This document shows positions 15,159-22,306 of a stretch of DNA of 23,282 bases, piece after piece. The position numbers and the translations under genes were made by a program. The stretch covers positions 1-23,282 of the forward strand of contig SMWC01000049.1 in the NCBI GenBank assembly GCA_004357505.1, read 5' to 3'. The notes under the pieces were generated by a model. The model saw nothing but the letters and a program-made list of their open reading frames with translations, had not been told where the DNA came from and did not search any database. Position 1 is the stretch's first letter. Every line of letters starts with the position of its first letter. This stretch comes from Gammaproteobacteria bacterium (GTDB taxonomy: Bacteria > Pseudomonadota > Gammaproteobacteria > Steroidobacterales > Rariloculaceae).

Positions 15159-16576
15159 GCAACCGCATGGGCCGAACTCAGCGAATTCATTTCGTCGGCA
15201 TCGGTGGCGTCGGCATGAGCGGGATCGCCGAGGTTTTGCTTAACCTCGGTTATCAGGTCCAGGGTTCGGATCTGATCAGCAATGCCGTGACCGAACGGCT
15301 CGTAGCGCTGGGCGGCCGTGTCTTCCAGGGCCACGATGCCGACAACCTGTGCGATGTGGATGTGGTTGTCGTCTCCAGCGCGATTTCGGCGACTAACGCG
15401 GAGGTTACCGAAGCGCAGCGGCGACGGATTCCGGTCGTGCAGCGGGCCGAGATGCTGGCGGAGCTGATGCGCTTCCGTTACGGCATCGCGGTGGCCGGGT
15501 CGCACGGCAAGACGACCACCACCAGTCTCGTCGCCTGTGTACTCGCGGAGGGCGGCAAGGACCCGACCTTTGTGATCGGTGGGCGGCTCGCCAGTGCTGA
15601 TGCCAACGCCAAACTGGGCTCCGGTCGATATCTTGTCGCCGAAGCCGATGAGAGCGACGCGTCCTTCCTGCACCTGCAGCCGATGATCGCCGTGGTGACC
15701 AACATCGATGCTGAACATCTGACGGCCTACGGCGGCGAACTCGGGCGCTTGAAGCAAGGTTTTACAGATTTTCTCCATAACCTGCCGTTCTACGGCCTCG
15801 CGGTGATGTGCTGTGACGACGCGAATACGCTCGAGCTGATACCCGGGCTAGGCAGGCGGGTCGTCACCTTCGGTTTTTCGGCGAGTGCGGATATTCAGGC
15901 GCGCAATGCCCGGACAGCAGGATTAACGACTTCCTTCGAGGTGTACCGAACCGACCGTGAGCCTCTGCGGCTGACTCTCAATCTGCCGGGCCGGCACAAC
16001 GTGCTCAATGCCTTGGCGGCTGTCGCAGTCGCTGCGGAGTTGCAGGTGGAAGACCGCGCTATCCAGGCCGCGTTCGCTGAGTTCGCGGGGATCGATCGCC
16101 GCTTTCAAGTACTTGGAAGCGTTGTGACGTCGAGTGGCTTGGTGACCTTCGTCGACGACTACGGACATCATCCCACGGAAATCGCTGCGACTCTCGCGGC
16201 GGCGCGAGAGACCTGGCCCGATCGCCGCCTGGTCGTGGCGTTCCAGCCCCATCGCTACACCCGTACGCAGGAACTCTTCGAAGATTTCGTGCAGGTGCTG
16301 TCATCAGTCGATGTACTTCTTCTGACCGACATCTATCCGGCAGGCGAGGAACCGATCGCCGGTGCCGATGGCCGCTCGTTGGCCCGCGCAGTGCGTACTC
16401 GCGGTGCGGTGGAACCGATTTTTTTCGCGCCAGTCGAGACACTAGCTGCGACGCTCGCGGAAGTGATCCGCGCGGACGACGTCGTACTGACATTGGGCGC
16501 AGGCAGCATCGGCGCTGTCGCCCGGTCTTTGCCGGACCGCTTGGCGACGCGGGCACCAGTCGGAGTTAAGCAGTGA
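15155..16576 (+). CDS. murC: UDP-MurNAc:L-alanine ligase MurC
   Basis: MurC adds the first stem amino acid, L-Ala, to UDP-MurNAc. The 473-residue product (E. coli 491) carries the N-terminal glycine loop HFVGIGGVGMSGIAE, the P-loop GSHGKTT at 115-121, EADESDASFLHLQP, NIDAEHL, GRHNVLNALAA, the C-terminal FVDDYGHHPTEIAATL, and FQPHRYTRTQELF. The ATG at 15155 overlaps the murG stop and has a good GGAGG site (15143-15147, 7-nt spacer). The stop overlaps the murB GTG. It is followed by murB rather than directly by ddl as in E. coli. Confidence 0.97.
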   Translation: MSNRMGRTQRIHFVGIGGVGMSGIAEVLLNLGYQVQGSDLISNAVTERLVALGGRVFQGHDADNLCDVDVVVVSSAISATNAEVTEAQRRRIPVVQRAEMLAELMRFRYGIAVAGSHGKTTTTSLVACVLAEGGKDPTFVIGGRLASADANAKLGSGRYLVAEADESDASFLHLQPMIAVVTNIDAEHLTAYGGELGRLKQGFTDFLHNLPFYGLAVMCCDDANTLELIPGLGRRVVTFGFSASADIQARNARTAGLTTSFEVYRTDREPLRLTLNLPGRHNVLNALAAVAVAAELQVEDRAIQAAFAEFAGIDRRFQVLGSVVTSSGLVTFVDDYGHHPTEIAATLAAARETWPDRRLVVAFQPHRYTRTQELFEDFVQVLSSVDVLLLTDIYPAGEEPIAGADGRSLARAVRTRGAVEPIFFAPVETLAATLAEVIRADDVVLTLGAGSIGAVARSLPDRLATRAPVGVKQ

Positions 16577-17520
16577 GCGCGGCTATGAATCTGACTACGC
16601 CGACACTTGAGCTGCTGCATAACGAGCGCATGAATCGACATACGTCGTGGCGAGTCGGCGGGCCGGCCGACCTGTTCTTTAAGCCCACTAGCATCGAGTC
16701 GCTGCAGGATTTTCTGCAATCGCTTGCGGAGGAAACGCCGCTGTTATGGGTCGGGTTGGGTTCGAACCTACTGGTGCGTGACGGTGGTGTCAGAAGCGCT
16801 GTGATCTGTACGTTGAATCTTCCCTCAGCCGTCGAGCGCGTCGATGAGTTGCAGGTACACGTCGGTGCCGGTGTGCCGTGCACGGTATTTGCCAGGCAAT
16901 GTGTTCGGTGGAAGCTGGGCCCGGCAGCGTTTTTTGCCGGAATTCCTGGGACGGTGGGCGGTGCTCTGGCGATGAACGCGGGCGCTTTCGGCGGAGAGAC
17001 CTGGGAACACGTTGCACGCGTCGAGACAATCGATCGTGCAGGTGTGCGACGGAGCCGGACTCCGCAGGAGTTTCAAGTGGGCTACCGTTCTGTCAGCGGC
17101 GCGGCAGCGGAGTGGTTCCTCGGAGCGAACTTCGCATTCGCTGGGGATCAAGAAGCGGACATGTCGGATATTAAAGCGATGCTGCGCAAACGCGGCGCTG
17201 CGCAACCTGTTGGGAAGCTCAGCTGTGGCTCAGTATTTCGCAATCCGCCCGGACAATTCGCAGCTCAGCTAATCGAACAGGCAGGGCTGAAGGGCGCCAC
17301 TAGCGGAGATGCGATCGTCTCCGAGAAGCATGCCAACTTCATCATTAACCGAGGCTCGGCTACGGCGGCGGATATCGAGTCGCTGATCGAGATCGTGCGG
17401 AGGCGTGTTGAAGAGAGTTCTGGTACGAAGTTGCAACTCGAGGTACGCATCGTCGGCGAGACCGCGGCTCGAACCGTGGGGCACGCTGCGGCAGACAGCG
17501 ACGGAGCGCGCGCGCGATGA
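16573..17520 (+). CDS. murB: UDP-N-acetylenolpyruvoylglucosamine reductase MurB (type II)
   Basis: MurB is the FAD-dependent reductase that turns enolpyruvyl-UDP-GlcNAc into UDP-MurNAc. At 315 residues it fits the shorter type II family (Bacillus/Staphylococcus-like) rather than the E. coli type I enzyme (342). Motifs: HTSWRVGGPAD at 23-33, WVGLGSNLLVRDGG, FAGIPGTVGGALAMNAGAFG, the catalytic-serine block CGSVFRNP (Ser 220), AAQLIEQAGLKG, HANFIINRGSATAAD, and the C-terminal LEVRIVGE with the likely catalytic Glu 290. The GTG at 16573 overlaps the murC stop and has GGAG at 7-nt spacing; an ATG lies at 16585. The stop overlaps ftsQ directly, so no ddl intervenes. Confidence 0.95.
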   Translation: MSAAMNLTTPTLELLHNERMNRHTSWRVGGPADLFFKPTSIESLQDFLQSLAEETPLLWVGLGSNLLVRDGGVRSAVICTLNLPSAVERVDELQVHVGAGVPCTVFARQCVRWKLGPAAFFAGIPGTVGGALAMNAGAFGGETWEHVARVETIDRAGVRRSRTPQEFQVGYRSVSGAAAEWFLGANFAFAGDQEADMSDIKAMLRKRGAAQPVGKLSCGSVFRNPPGQFAAQLIEQAGLKGATSGDAIVSEKHANFIINRGSATAADIESLIEIVRRRVEESSGTKLQLEVRIVGETAARTVGHAAADSDGARAR

Positions 17521-18311
17521 AACGCTCGAAGGTTAACCGGCGCAAGACCGTGACGCGACGGCCAGCTCTGACAACAGTCAAGATTAATCTGCGGGCGTTG
17601 TTGATACCGCCAGCGATGCTGGCGGCGCTGGTCGGAGTGTTCTTCGCGGCCCAGGCCTTGCTCGACCGCCCGGTAAAACAACTTCAACTTCACGGTGCGT
17701 TTCAACGCGTCACGCCGATACAGATCGAAGCGGCGCTGGCGCCGGCACTCGATCGTGGTTTCCTGTCCAGCGATCTGGGCGAGCTGCGGCGACTCGTAAC
17801 GACCCTGGACTGGGTAGACGAAGTCGCGATAGCACGGGTATGGCCGGATACGCTCGTGGTCCGTGTCGTCGAGCATCAAGCGGCGGCGCGCTGGGGGGAA
17901 ACGGGTTTGTTGAATACGGACGGCGAACTTTTTACCGATGAATCCCGGTACGAATTCCCCGAACTGCCGCGTCTTGCCGGCCCCCGCGGCGACGAGCGAC
18001 GGGTGGCGAGCCAATATTCGGCCCTGCGAGGCCGCCTGACCGAGGCCAATCTGGCGTTGGATGCGCTATCCATGGATGAGCGCGGCGCGTGGCAGATGGA
18101 ACTCGCCGGCGGCCAGGAGATCAGGTTCGGTCGTCGAGATTTGCAGAAACGAGTGGACCGATTCTTTCAAGTCGTCGTGCCGGTGCTGGCGACCGAGATG
18201 CAACAGGTCAACTATATCGATCTACGCTACACGAACGGCTTCTCCGTCGGCTGGTCGGATCAGATGGCGCTGCAGGTCGCTGAACTTCGGGAGATCTCGC
18301 CGAGTGAGTAA
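17517..18311 (+). CDS. ftsQ: Cell division protein FtsQ
   Basis: FtsQ is the bitopic inner-membrane hub that recruits FtsL and FtsB to the division site. The 264-residue product has a basic cytoplasmic tail (MKRSKVNRRKTVTRR), one membrane segment (about 27-48), a POTRA domain starting at VKQLQLHGAFQRVTPIQIEA and running to about residue 122 (LVVRVVEHQAAARW), and a beta domain with LPRLAGPRGDE and the closing YIDLRYTNGFSVGW. Similarity to other FtsQ proteins is modest, but domain order and position are decisive. The ATG at 17517 overlaps the murB stop, with GGAG at 10-nt spacing. It overlaps ftsA by 8 nt. Confidence 0.95.
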   Translation: MKRSKVNRRKTVTRRPALTTVKINLRALLIPPAMLAALVGVFFAAQALLDRPVKQLQLHGAFQRVTPIQIEAALAPALDRGFLSSDLGELRRLVTTLDWVDEVAIARVWPDTLVVRVVEHQAAARWGETGLLNTDGELFTDESRYEFPELPRLAGPRGDERRVASQYSALRGRLTEANLALDALSMDERGAWQMELAGGQEIRFGRRDLQKRVDRFFQVVVPVLATEMQQVNYIDLRYTNGFSVGWSDQMALQVAELREISPSE

Positions 18312-19539
18312 GAAAGGCGATCGCAATCTCATCGTCGGACTCGATATCGGCACATCCAAGGTCGTCACGGTCGTCGGCGAGCTCGCCGCTCAGAACACTG
18401 TGGAAATCATCGGCATTGGCTCGCATCCATCCCGCGGGTTGAAGCGAGGCGTCGTCGTCAACATCGAATCCACGGTTCAATCGATTCAACGCTCGGTTGA
18501 AGAAGCCGAGCTGATGGCCGGTTGCGAGATTCATACGGTGTACACTGGAATCGCGGGCAGTCACGTGCGCAGCTTGAATTCTCACGGCATCGTCGCGATC
18601 CGAGACAAAGAAGTGACTAGCAGTGACGTCGATCGGGTCATCGATGCGGCGCGAGCGGTCGCAATTCCTGCTAACCAGCGAATACTCCATGTGCTGCCTC
18701 AGGAATTTCTCATCGATTCCCAAGAGGGAATTCGTGAGCCCGTCGGCATGTCCGGTATTCGTCTCGAAGCGAAAGTACATCTTGTGACCGGTGCGATCAG
18801 CGCGGCGCAGAACATCGTCAAATGTGTGCAACGCTGCGGACTGGAAGTGGAAGACATGGTGCTGGAGCAGCTTGCGTCCAGTTATTCGGTACTCACCGAG
18901 GATGAGAAGGAACTCGGCATCTGCCTGGTCGATACGGGCGGCGGCACGACCGATATCGCCGTGTTCCGGGGTGGCGCGATTCAGCATACTGCCGTGATTC
19001 CGATCGCCGGGGATCAGGTCACCAACGATATTGCGGTCTCTCTGCGCACGCCGACTCAGTATGCGGAGGAGATCAAGATCAAGTACGCATGCGCGCTTTC
19101 CCAGCTGGCAAATCCTGACGAGACGATCGAGGTACCGAGCGTGGGCGATCGACCGCCACGACGACTGGCCAGACAAACACTCGCCGAAGTCGTGGAGCCG
19201 CGCTATGAGGAACTCTTCTCGCTCGTTCATGATGAACTCACGCGTGCCGGTTTTGCCGAGCTGATTGCGGCCGGCATCGTCCTGACCGGCGGCACCGCGA
19301 AAATGGAGGGCGCCGTCGAGCTTGCGGAAGAAATATTTCACGTTCCCGTTCGACTGGGGATCCCGCAGTACGTTGAGGGCCTGGCGGACGTCGTGCGCAA
19401 CCCGATCTACGCCACGGCGGTGGGTCTCCTGTTGTATGGGAAGGAGGCGGCCGAGGTTCAAGCGGGCGCAGCGGCCGCGAAGGCCGGAGTATTTGGGGGA
19501 ATTAAGCGAATGAAGGCCTGGTTTCAAGGAAATTTCTGA
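18304..19539 (+). CDS. ftsA: Cell division protein FtsA
   Basis: FtsA is the actin-like ATPase that tethers FtsZ to the inner membrane and signals to the septal synthase. The product is 411 residues (E. coli 420): phosphate-1 loop LIVGLDIGTSKVVTVVGEL at 9-27, the FtsA-specific 1C domain (HTVYTGIAGSHVRSLNSHG onward), phosphate-2 VDTGGGTTDIAVF, adenosine motif IVLTGGTAKMEG, and a C-terminal amphipathic membrane helix RMKAWFQGNF. I chose the GTG at 18304 because it gives the family start MSKKGDRNLIVGLDIGTS. The frame is open upstream to 18061, but that overlaps ftsQ in another frame. GGGAG lies at 18289-18293. A 23-nt gap separates it from ftsZ. Confidence 0.97.
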   Translation: MSKKGDRNLIVGLDIGTSKVVTVVGELAAQNTVEIIGIGSHPSRGLKRGVVVNIESTVQSIQRSVEEAELMAGCEIHTVYTGIAGSHVRSLNSHGIVAIRDKEVTSSDVDRVIDAARAVAIPANQRILHVLPQEFLIDSQEGIREPVGMSGIRLEAKVHLVTGAISAAQNIVKCVQRCGLEVEDMVLEQLASSYSVLTEDEKELGICLVDTGGGTTDIAVFRGGAIQHTAVIPIAGDQVTNDIAVSLRTPTQYAEEIKIKYACALSQLANPDETIEVPSVGDRPPRRLARQTLAEVVEPRYEELFSLVHDELTRAGFAELIAAGIVLTGGTAKMEGAVELAEEIFHVPVRLGIPQYVEGLADVVRNPIYATAVGLLLYGKEAAEVQAGAAAAKAGVFGGIKRMKAWFQGNF

Positions 19540-19550
19540 GCGTCAAGATA

Positions 19551-19555
19551 AGGAG
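19551..19555 (+). promoter_or_regulatory. Strong Shine-Dalgarno site of ftsZ
   Basis: AGGAG (preceded by ATA) sits 7 nt before the ftsZ ATG at 19563. Unlike the genes upstream, ftsZ does not overlap its neighbour and has a near-ideal ribosome-binding site. Independent, efficient initiation is therefore expected, in line with the need for far more FtsZ than FtsA or FtsQ. Confidence 0.85.
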
Positions 19556-19562
19556 TCTGGAG

Positions 19563-20705
19563 ATGTTCGAATTAATGGATGGACATTGCGAAACCGCAAT
19601 CATCAAAGTGATGGGTATTGGTGGTGGTGGTGGGAACGCGGTCGGGTATATGTTGTCATCCGGAATTGAGGGGGTGGACTTTATCTGCGTGAATACGGAC
19701 GCTCAGGCTCTGAAGAGCGCTCGAGTGAAGACGGGTCTTCAGATTGGCTGCAATATCACCAAGGGGTTGGGGGCGGGCGCCAATCCCGACATCGGCCGGC
19801 AAGCCGCGATGGAGGACCGGGATCGTATCGAGGAGGTCGTCACCGGCGCGGACATGTTGTTCATCACGGCCGGGCTCGGGGGTGGCACCGGTACCGGCGC
19901 CGCGCCAGTGATCGCGAAGATCGCCAAAGAACTCGGTGTCTTAACGGTTGCTGTGGTGACCAAGCCCTTTCTGATGGAAGGCCGCAAACGTATGCGGGTC
20001 GCCGACCAGGGTATTGCGGAGCTCGGCCGTTATGTCGATTCGCTGATTACCATTCCCAATGAGAGGCTTCTGACCGTGCTCGGTCCGGATACCACGCTGC
20101 TGGATGCGTTCAGGGCGGCGAACCAGGTACTGCAGGGAGCGGTCCAGGGAATCGCCGAGCTCATTACGCGACCTGGGCTGATCAACGTGGACTTCGCCGA
20201 CGTGCGGACCGTCATGTCAGAGATGGGTATGGCGATGATTGGGTCCGGCGTGGCCAGCGGTCCCGACCGTGCTCGTGAGGCAGCTGAGGCGGCTCTATCC
20301 AGTCCGCTGCTCGAGGACATCAATCTGGCCGGGGCCAACGGCGTCCTGGTCAATGTCACGGCCGGCATGGATCTATCGATCGGGGAATTCCAGGAGGTCG
20401 GCGAAACGGTCAAGCAGTTTGCGTCCGACGACGCCACGGTCGTGATCGGCACGGTTGTCGATCCGGACATGAAGGAGGAGATTCGCGTGACGGTTGTAGC
20501 CACCGGCCTGGGTCACGGCATGGCGACAGCCGAAGCCCCGGTGAAGGTCGTACCCAAATCCAAGACCGGTGAACCCAACTATGCTGAGCTTGAGAAGCCC
20601 GCCATCCAACGGATGAAGGCTGTCGGCGATGGCATGACAGCTGCCAGCAATGAATTCGAGGAGATGCTCGATATCCCAGCCTTTCTACGCCGCCAGGCCG
20701 ATTAG
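19563..20705 (+). CDS. ftsZ: Cell division GTPase FtsZ
   Basis: FtsZ is the tubulin homologue that polymerises into the Z-ring. The product is 380 residues (E. coli 383): nucleotide loop VMGIGGGGGNAVGYM at 16-30, VNTDAQAL, tubulin signature GGGTGTG at 106-112, the T7 synergy loop NVDFADVRTVM from 208 (catalytic aspartates), and the C-terminal core helix ending near VTVVATGLG (317). A short linker of about 50 residues leads to the conserved tail EEMLDIPAFLRRQAD, which binds FtsA and ZipA. The T4-T5 region reads KPFLMEGRKRM, slightly different from the usual KPF-x-FEGKKRM. The gene has its own strong ribosome-binding site and is followed by a 154-nt gap. Confidence 0.98.
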   Translation: MFELMDGHCETAIIKVMGIGGGGGNAVGYMLSSGIEGVDFICVNTDAQALKSARVKTGLQIGCNITKGLGAGANPDIGRQAAMEDRDRIEEVVTGADMLFITAGLGGGTGTGAAPVIAKIAKELGVLTVAVVTKPFLMEGRKRMRVADQGIAELGRYVDSLITIPNERLLTVLGPDTTLLDAFRAANQVLQGAVQGIAELITRPGLINVDFADVRTVMSEMGMAMIGSGVASGPDRAREAAEAALSSPLLEDINLAGANGVLVNVTAGMDLSIGEFQEVGETVKQFASDDATVVIGTVVDPDMKEEIRVTVVATGLGHGMATAEAPVKVVPKSKTGEPNYAELEKPAIQRMKAVGDGMTAASNEFEEMLDIPAFLRRQAD

Positions 20706-20731
20706 GTGGAAGGCAGGGTTCGCCCAACGAG

Positions 20732-20747
20732 GCCCTGTTATCAGGGC
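20732..20747 (+). terminator. Small hairpin after ftsZ, weak terminator candidate
   Basis: GCCCTG and CAGGGC form a perfect 6-bp stem around the loop TTAT, 26 nt after the ftsZ stop. It is followed by TGGTTACTTG rather than a T run, so intrinsic termination would be weak. It may instead protect the 3' end of the dcw message or attenuate read-through into lpxC. Confidence 0.3.
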
Positions 20748-20754
20748 TGGTTAC

Positions 20755-20784
20755 TTGCCGGATTTATTCGCGCTGTGGTAGTGT
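20755..20784 (+). promoter_or_regulatory. Weak candidate promoter for lpxC
   Basis: TTGCCG (20755-20760) and TAGTGT (20779-20784, preceded by TGG as a possible extended -10) are 18 bp apart. The -10 matches only three of six consensus bases. I list it because E. coli lpxC has its own promoter in this gap and nothing better is visible here. Confidence 0.25.
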
Positions 20785-20859
20785 TTTCCGTATTGAAGAC
20801 ACCGAATGCGGGCTCGTCTGAAACGGCTGATCCGGCGGCAAATCTAAGGCTCTGACGTT

Positions 20860-21771
20860 TTGCGACAACGAACTCTGAAGGAATCCATACGCGCCACCGG
20901 TATCGGCCTGCACGGCGGCGAAAAGGTCTATATGACCCTGCGGCCAGCGCCCACCAATGCCGGTATCACGTTCCGCCGCGTCGATCTGGACTCCCCCGTG
21001 GCGATTTCGGCCACCGCGCTCAATGTCACGCAAACAACGCTCGGCACGACCTTAGAGCACGACAACGCCAAGGTCGCAACCGTCGAGCATCTGCTGTCGG
21101 CGATGGCCGCGCTCGGCATCGACAATGCCTATGTCGACCTGACCGCGGCAGAAGTACCGATTATGGACGGTAGCGCAGCGCCGTTCATTTTCTTGTTGCA
21201 GTCTGCCGGCGTTGAAGAACAGTCGGCCAACAAGCGCTTCATCAGAATCCGCAAGCCAGTCAAAGTTACCGACGGAGACAAATGGGCGCAGCTGACACCT
21301 TACGACGGTTTCCGCGTTCATTTTGAAATTGATTTCGATCACCCGGTATTACGCAAGCATCGCCAGACGGCGACCTTGGAGTTCTCCACGACTACGTACC
21401 TTAAAGAAATCAGCCGGGCGCGAACTTTCGGCTTCCTACGCGATCTTGAGACCCTGAGAGCTCAAGATCTGACGCTCGGGGGAAGTCTCGATAATGCTAT
21501 CGTCCTGGATGAATACAGAATACTGAACGAGGACGGCTTACGCTTCAGGGACGAATTCGTGCGCCACAAGATTCTTGACGCGGTGGGCGATCTTTATCTC
21601 ATGGGTTCCTGCTTAATTGGTTCGTTCACCGGCTACAAATCCGGCCACCAACTCAATAACCGTTTGCTGCGAGCGCTGCTCGCGCAGCCCGAATGTTACG
21701 AGGAAGTCGTCTTCACTGACGCGCGCCCCTCACCGGTTTCCTATCAACTCGTCCCGGGTTTCGCCGGCTGA
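20860..21771 (+). CDS. lpxC: UDP-3-O-acyl-N-acetylglucosamine deacetylase LpxC
   Basis: LpxC is the zinc deacetylase that commits carbon to lipid A. The product is 303 residues (E. coli 305). Active-site motifs: TVEHLLSAM with Glu 76 and His 77, IMDGSAAPF, RARTFGFL, HKILD with zinc ligands His 236 and Asp 240, and SGHQLNN with catalytic His 263. A stop (TAA, 20845-20847) lies five codons upstream in the same frame, and the only usable start between is TTG at 20860, giving MRQRTLKESIRATG as expected for the family. The ribosome-binding site is weak (TAAGG, about 10 nt away). The C-terminus ends in PGFAG and lacks the AVLA tail that marks E. coli LpxC for FtsH proteolysis. Its last 28 nt overlap convergent dciA. 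Confidence 0.96.
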   Translation: MRQRTLKESIRATGIGLHGGEKVYMTLRPAPTNAGITFRRVDLDSPVAISATALNVTQTTLGTTLEHDNAKVATVEHLLSAMAALGIDNAYVDLTAAEVPIMDGSAAPFIFLLQSAGVEEQSANKRFIRIRKPVKVTDGDKWAQLTPYDGFRVHFEIDFDHPVLRKHRQTATLEFSTTTYLKEISRARTFGFLRDLETLRAQDLTLGGSLDNAIVLDEYRILNEDGLRFRDEFVRHKILDAVGDLYLMGSCLIGSFTGYKSGHQLNNRLLRALLAQPECYEEVVFTDARPSPVSYQLVPGFAG

Positions 21772-22046
21772 GCTGTTTGCGGTAGCACGCGGACACGCAG
21801 CCGTTGTGCGCCGAGCTCCTCCGCCCGGTACCGCACCCGCGCAGCCCACACTGAAGAGTCCATCATCAGTACGAGTTCCCCGGCCTCGGTACTATCGGCC
21901 GCCACGAGATGGACGGCCTCGTCGATCGGCAAGAGGCCGCGGATTCGCTCGGTGAGACTCTCGCGGCGGCGGGCCTCGGTGGCGAGATCGGCGAGATTAC
22001 CTGTCATAAGAAGCTCCGCCAGGGACCTCGGACGCTTGGTGGTCAA
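21744..22046 (-). CDS. dciA: DciA-like DUF721 protein (putative DnaB helicase loader)
   Basis: DciA proteins help load the replicative helicase DnaB in bacteria that lack DnaC. The 100-residue product begins TKRPRSLAELLMTGNLADLA, continues through an amphipathic helix (ARRRESLTERIRGLLP), and ends in the KH-like core (GELVLMMDSSVWAARVRY, then LGAQRLRVRVLP), the pattern of short DUF721 domains. Its location between lpxC and an M23 peptidase, on the opposite strand, matches Pseudomonas. The start is uncertain: TTG at 22046 keeps the conserved N-terminus but has no ribosome-binding site, while ATG at 22007 has GGAG six nt upstream but drops 13 residues. The 3' end overlaps the lpxC 3' end by 28 nt. 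Confidence 0.8.
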   Translation of the reverse strand: MTTKRPRSLAELLMTGNLADLATEARRRESLTERIRGLLPIDEAVHLVAADSTEAGELVLMMDSSVWAARVRYRAEELGAQRLRVRVLPQTAQPAKPGTS

Positions 22047-22165
22047 GATAGTGAGACCGGCGTCAACGTTTAAGAGGCCAGTTCTTGAATGGACGCAAAC
22101 TTCTGGGCATTCTAGCGACTCGACAAAGCTAAACCGCCCTCAACGGCGGGATGCAACGCCATCGA

Positions 22166-22186
22166 TCTACGGGAGCTGATCGTAGA
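22166..22186. repeat. Inverted repeat in the dciA-M23 divergent intergenic region
   Basis: TCTACG (22166-22171) and CGTAGA (22181-22186) are perfect inverted copies 9 nt apart; extending to GATCTACG gives 7 of 8 matches. It lies in the 260-nt gap between the divergent dciA and M23 genes (22047-22306), together with a smaller hairpin (CCGCC 22134-22138, GGCGG 22145-22149) and a TATTAT box at 22224-22229 without a clear -35. It could be an operator or chance. Confidence 0.3.
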
Positions 22187-22306
22187 ACAGCGGAGTAACC
22201 AAGTGTCATTTTACAGAATACGTTATTATCACGCTGGTGGCACTGTGCGAAGTTCGGGCTACGCTAAGAACAACACTGAACCATCGAAGGAACAACGCGC
22301 CAACCC

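Noticed and set aside
18208..19527. A 439-codon open frame on the minus strand, antisense to ftsA
   Set aside because: It mirrors ftsA codons in a GC-rich genome, shows no recognisable domain, and FtsA on the plus strand is unambiguous.
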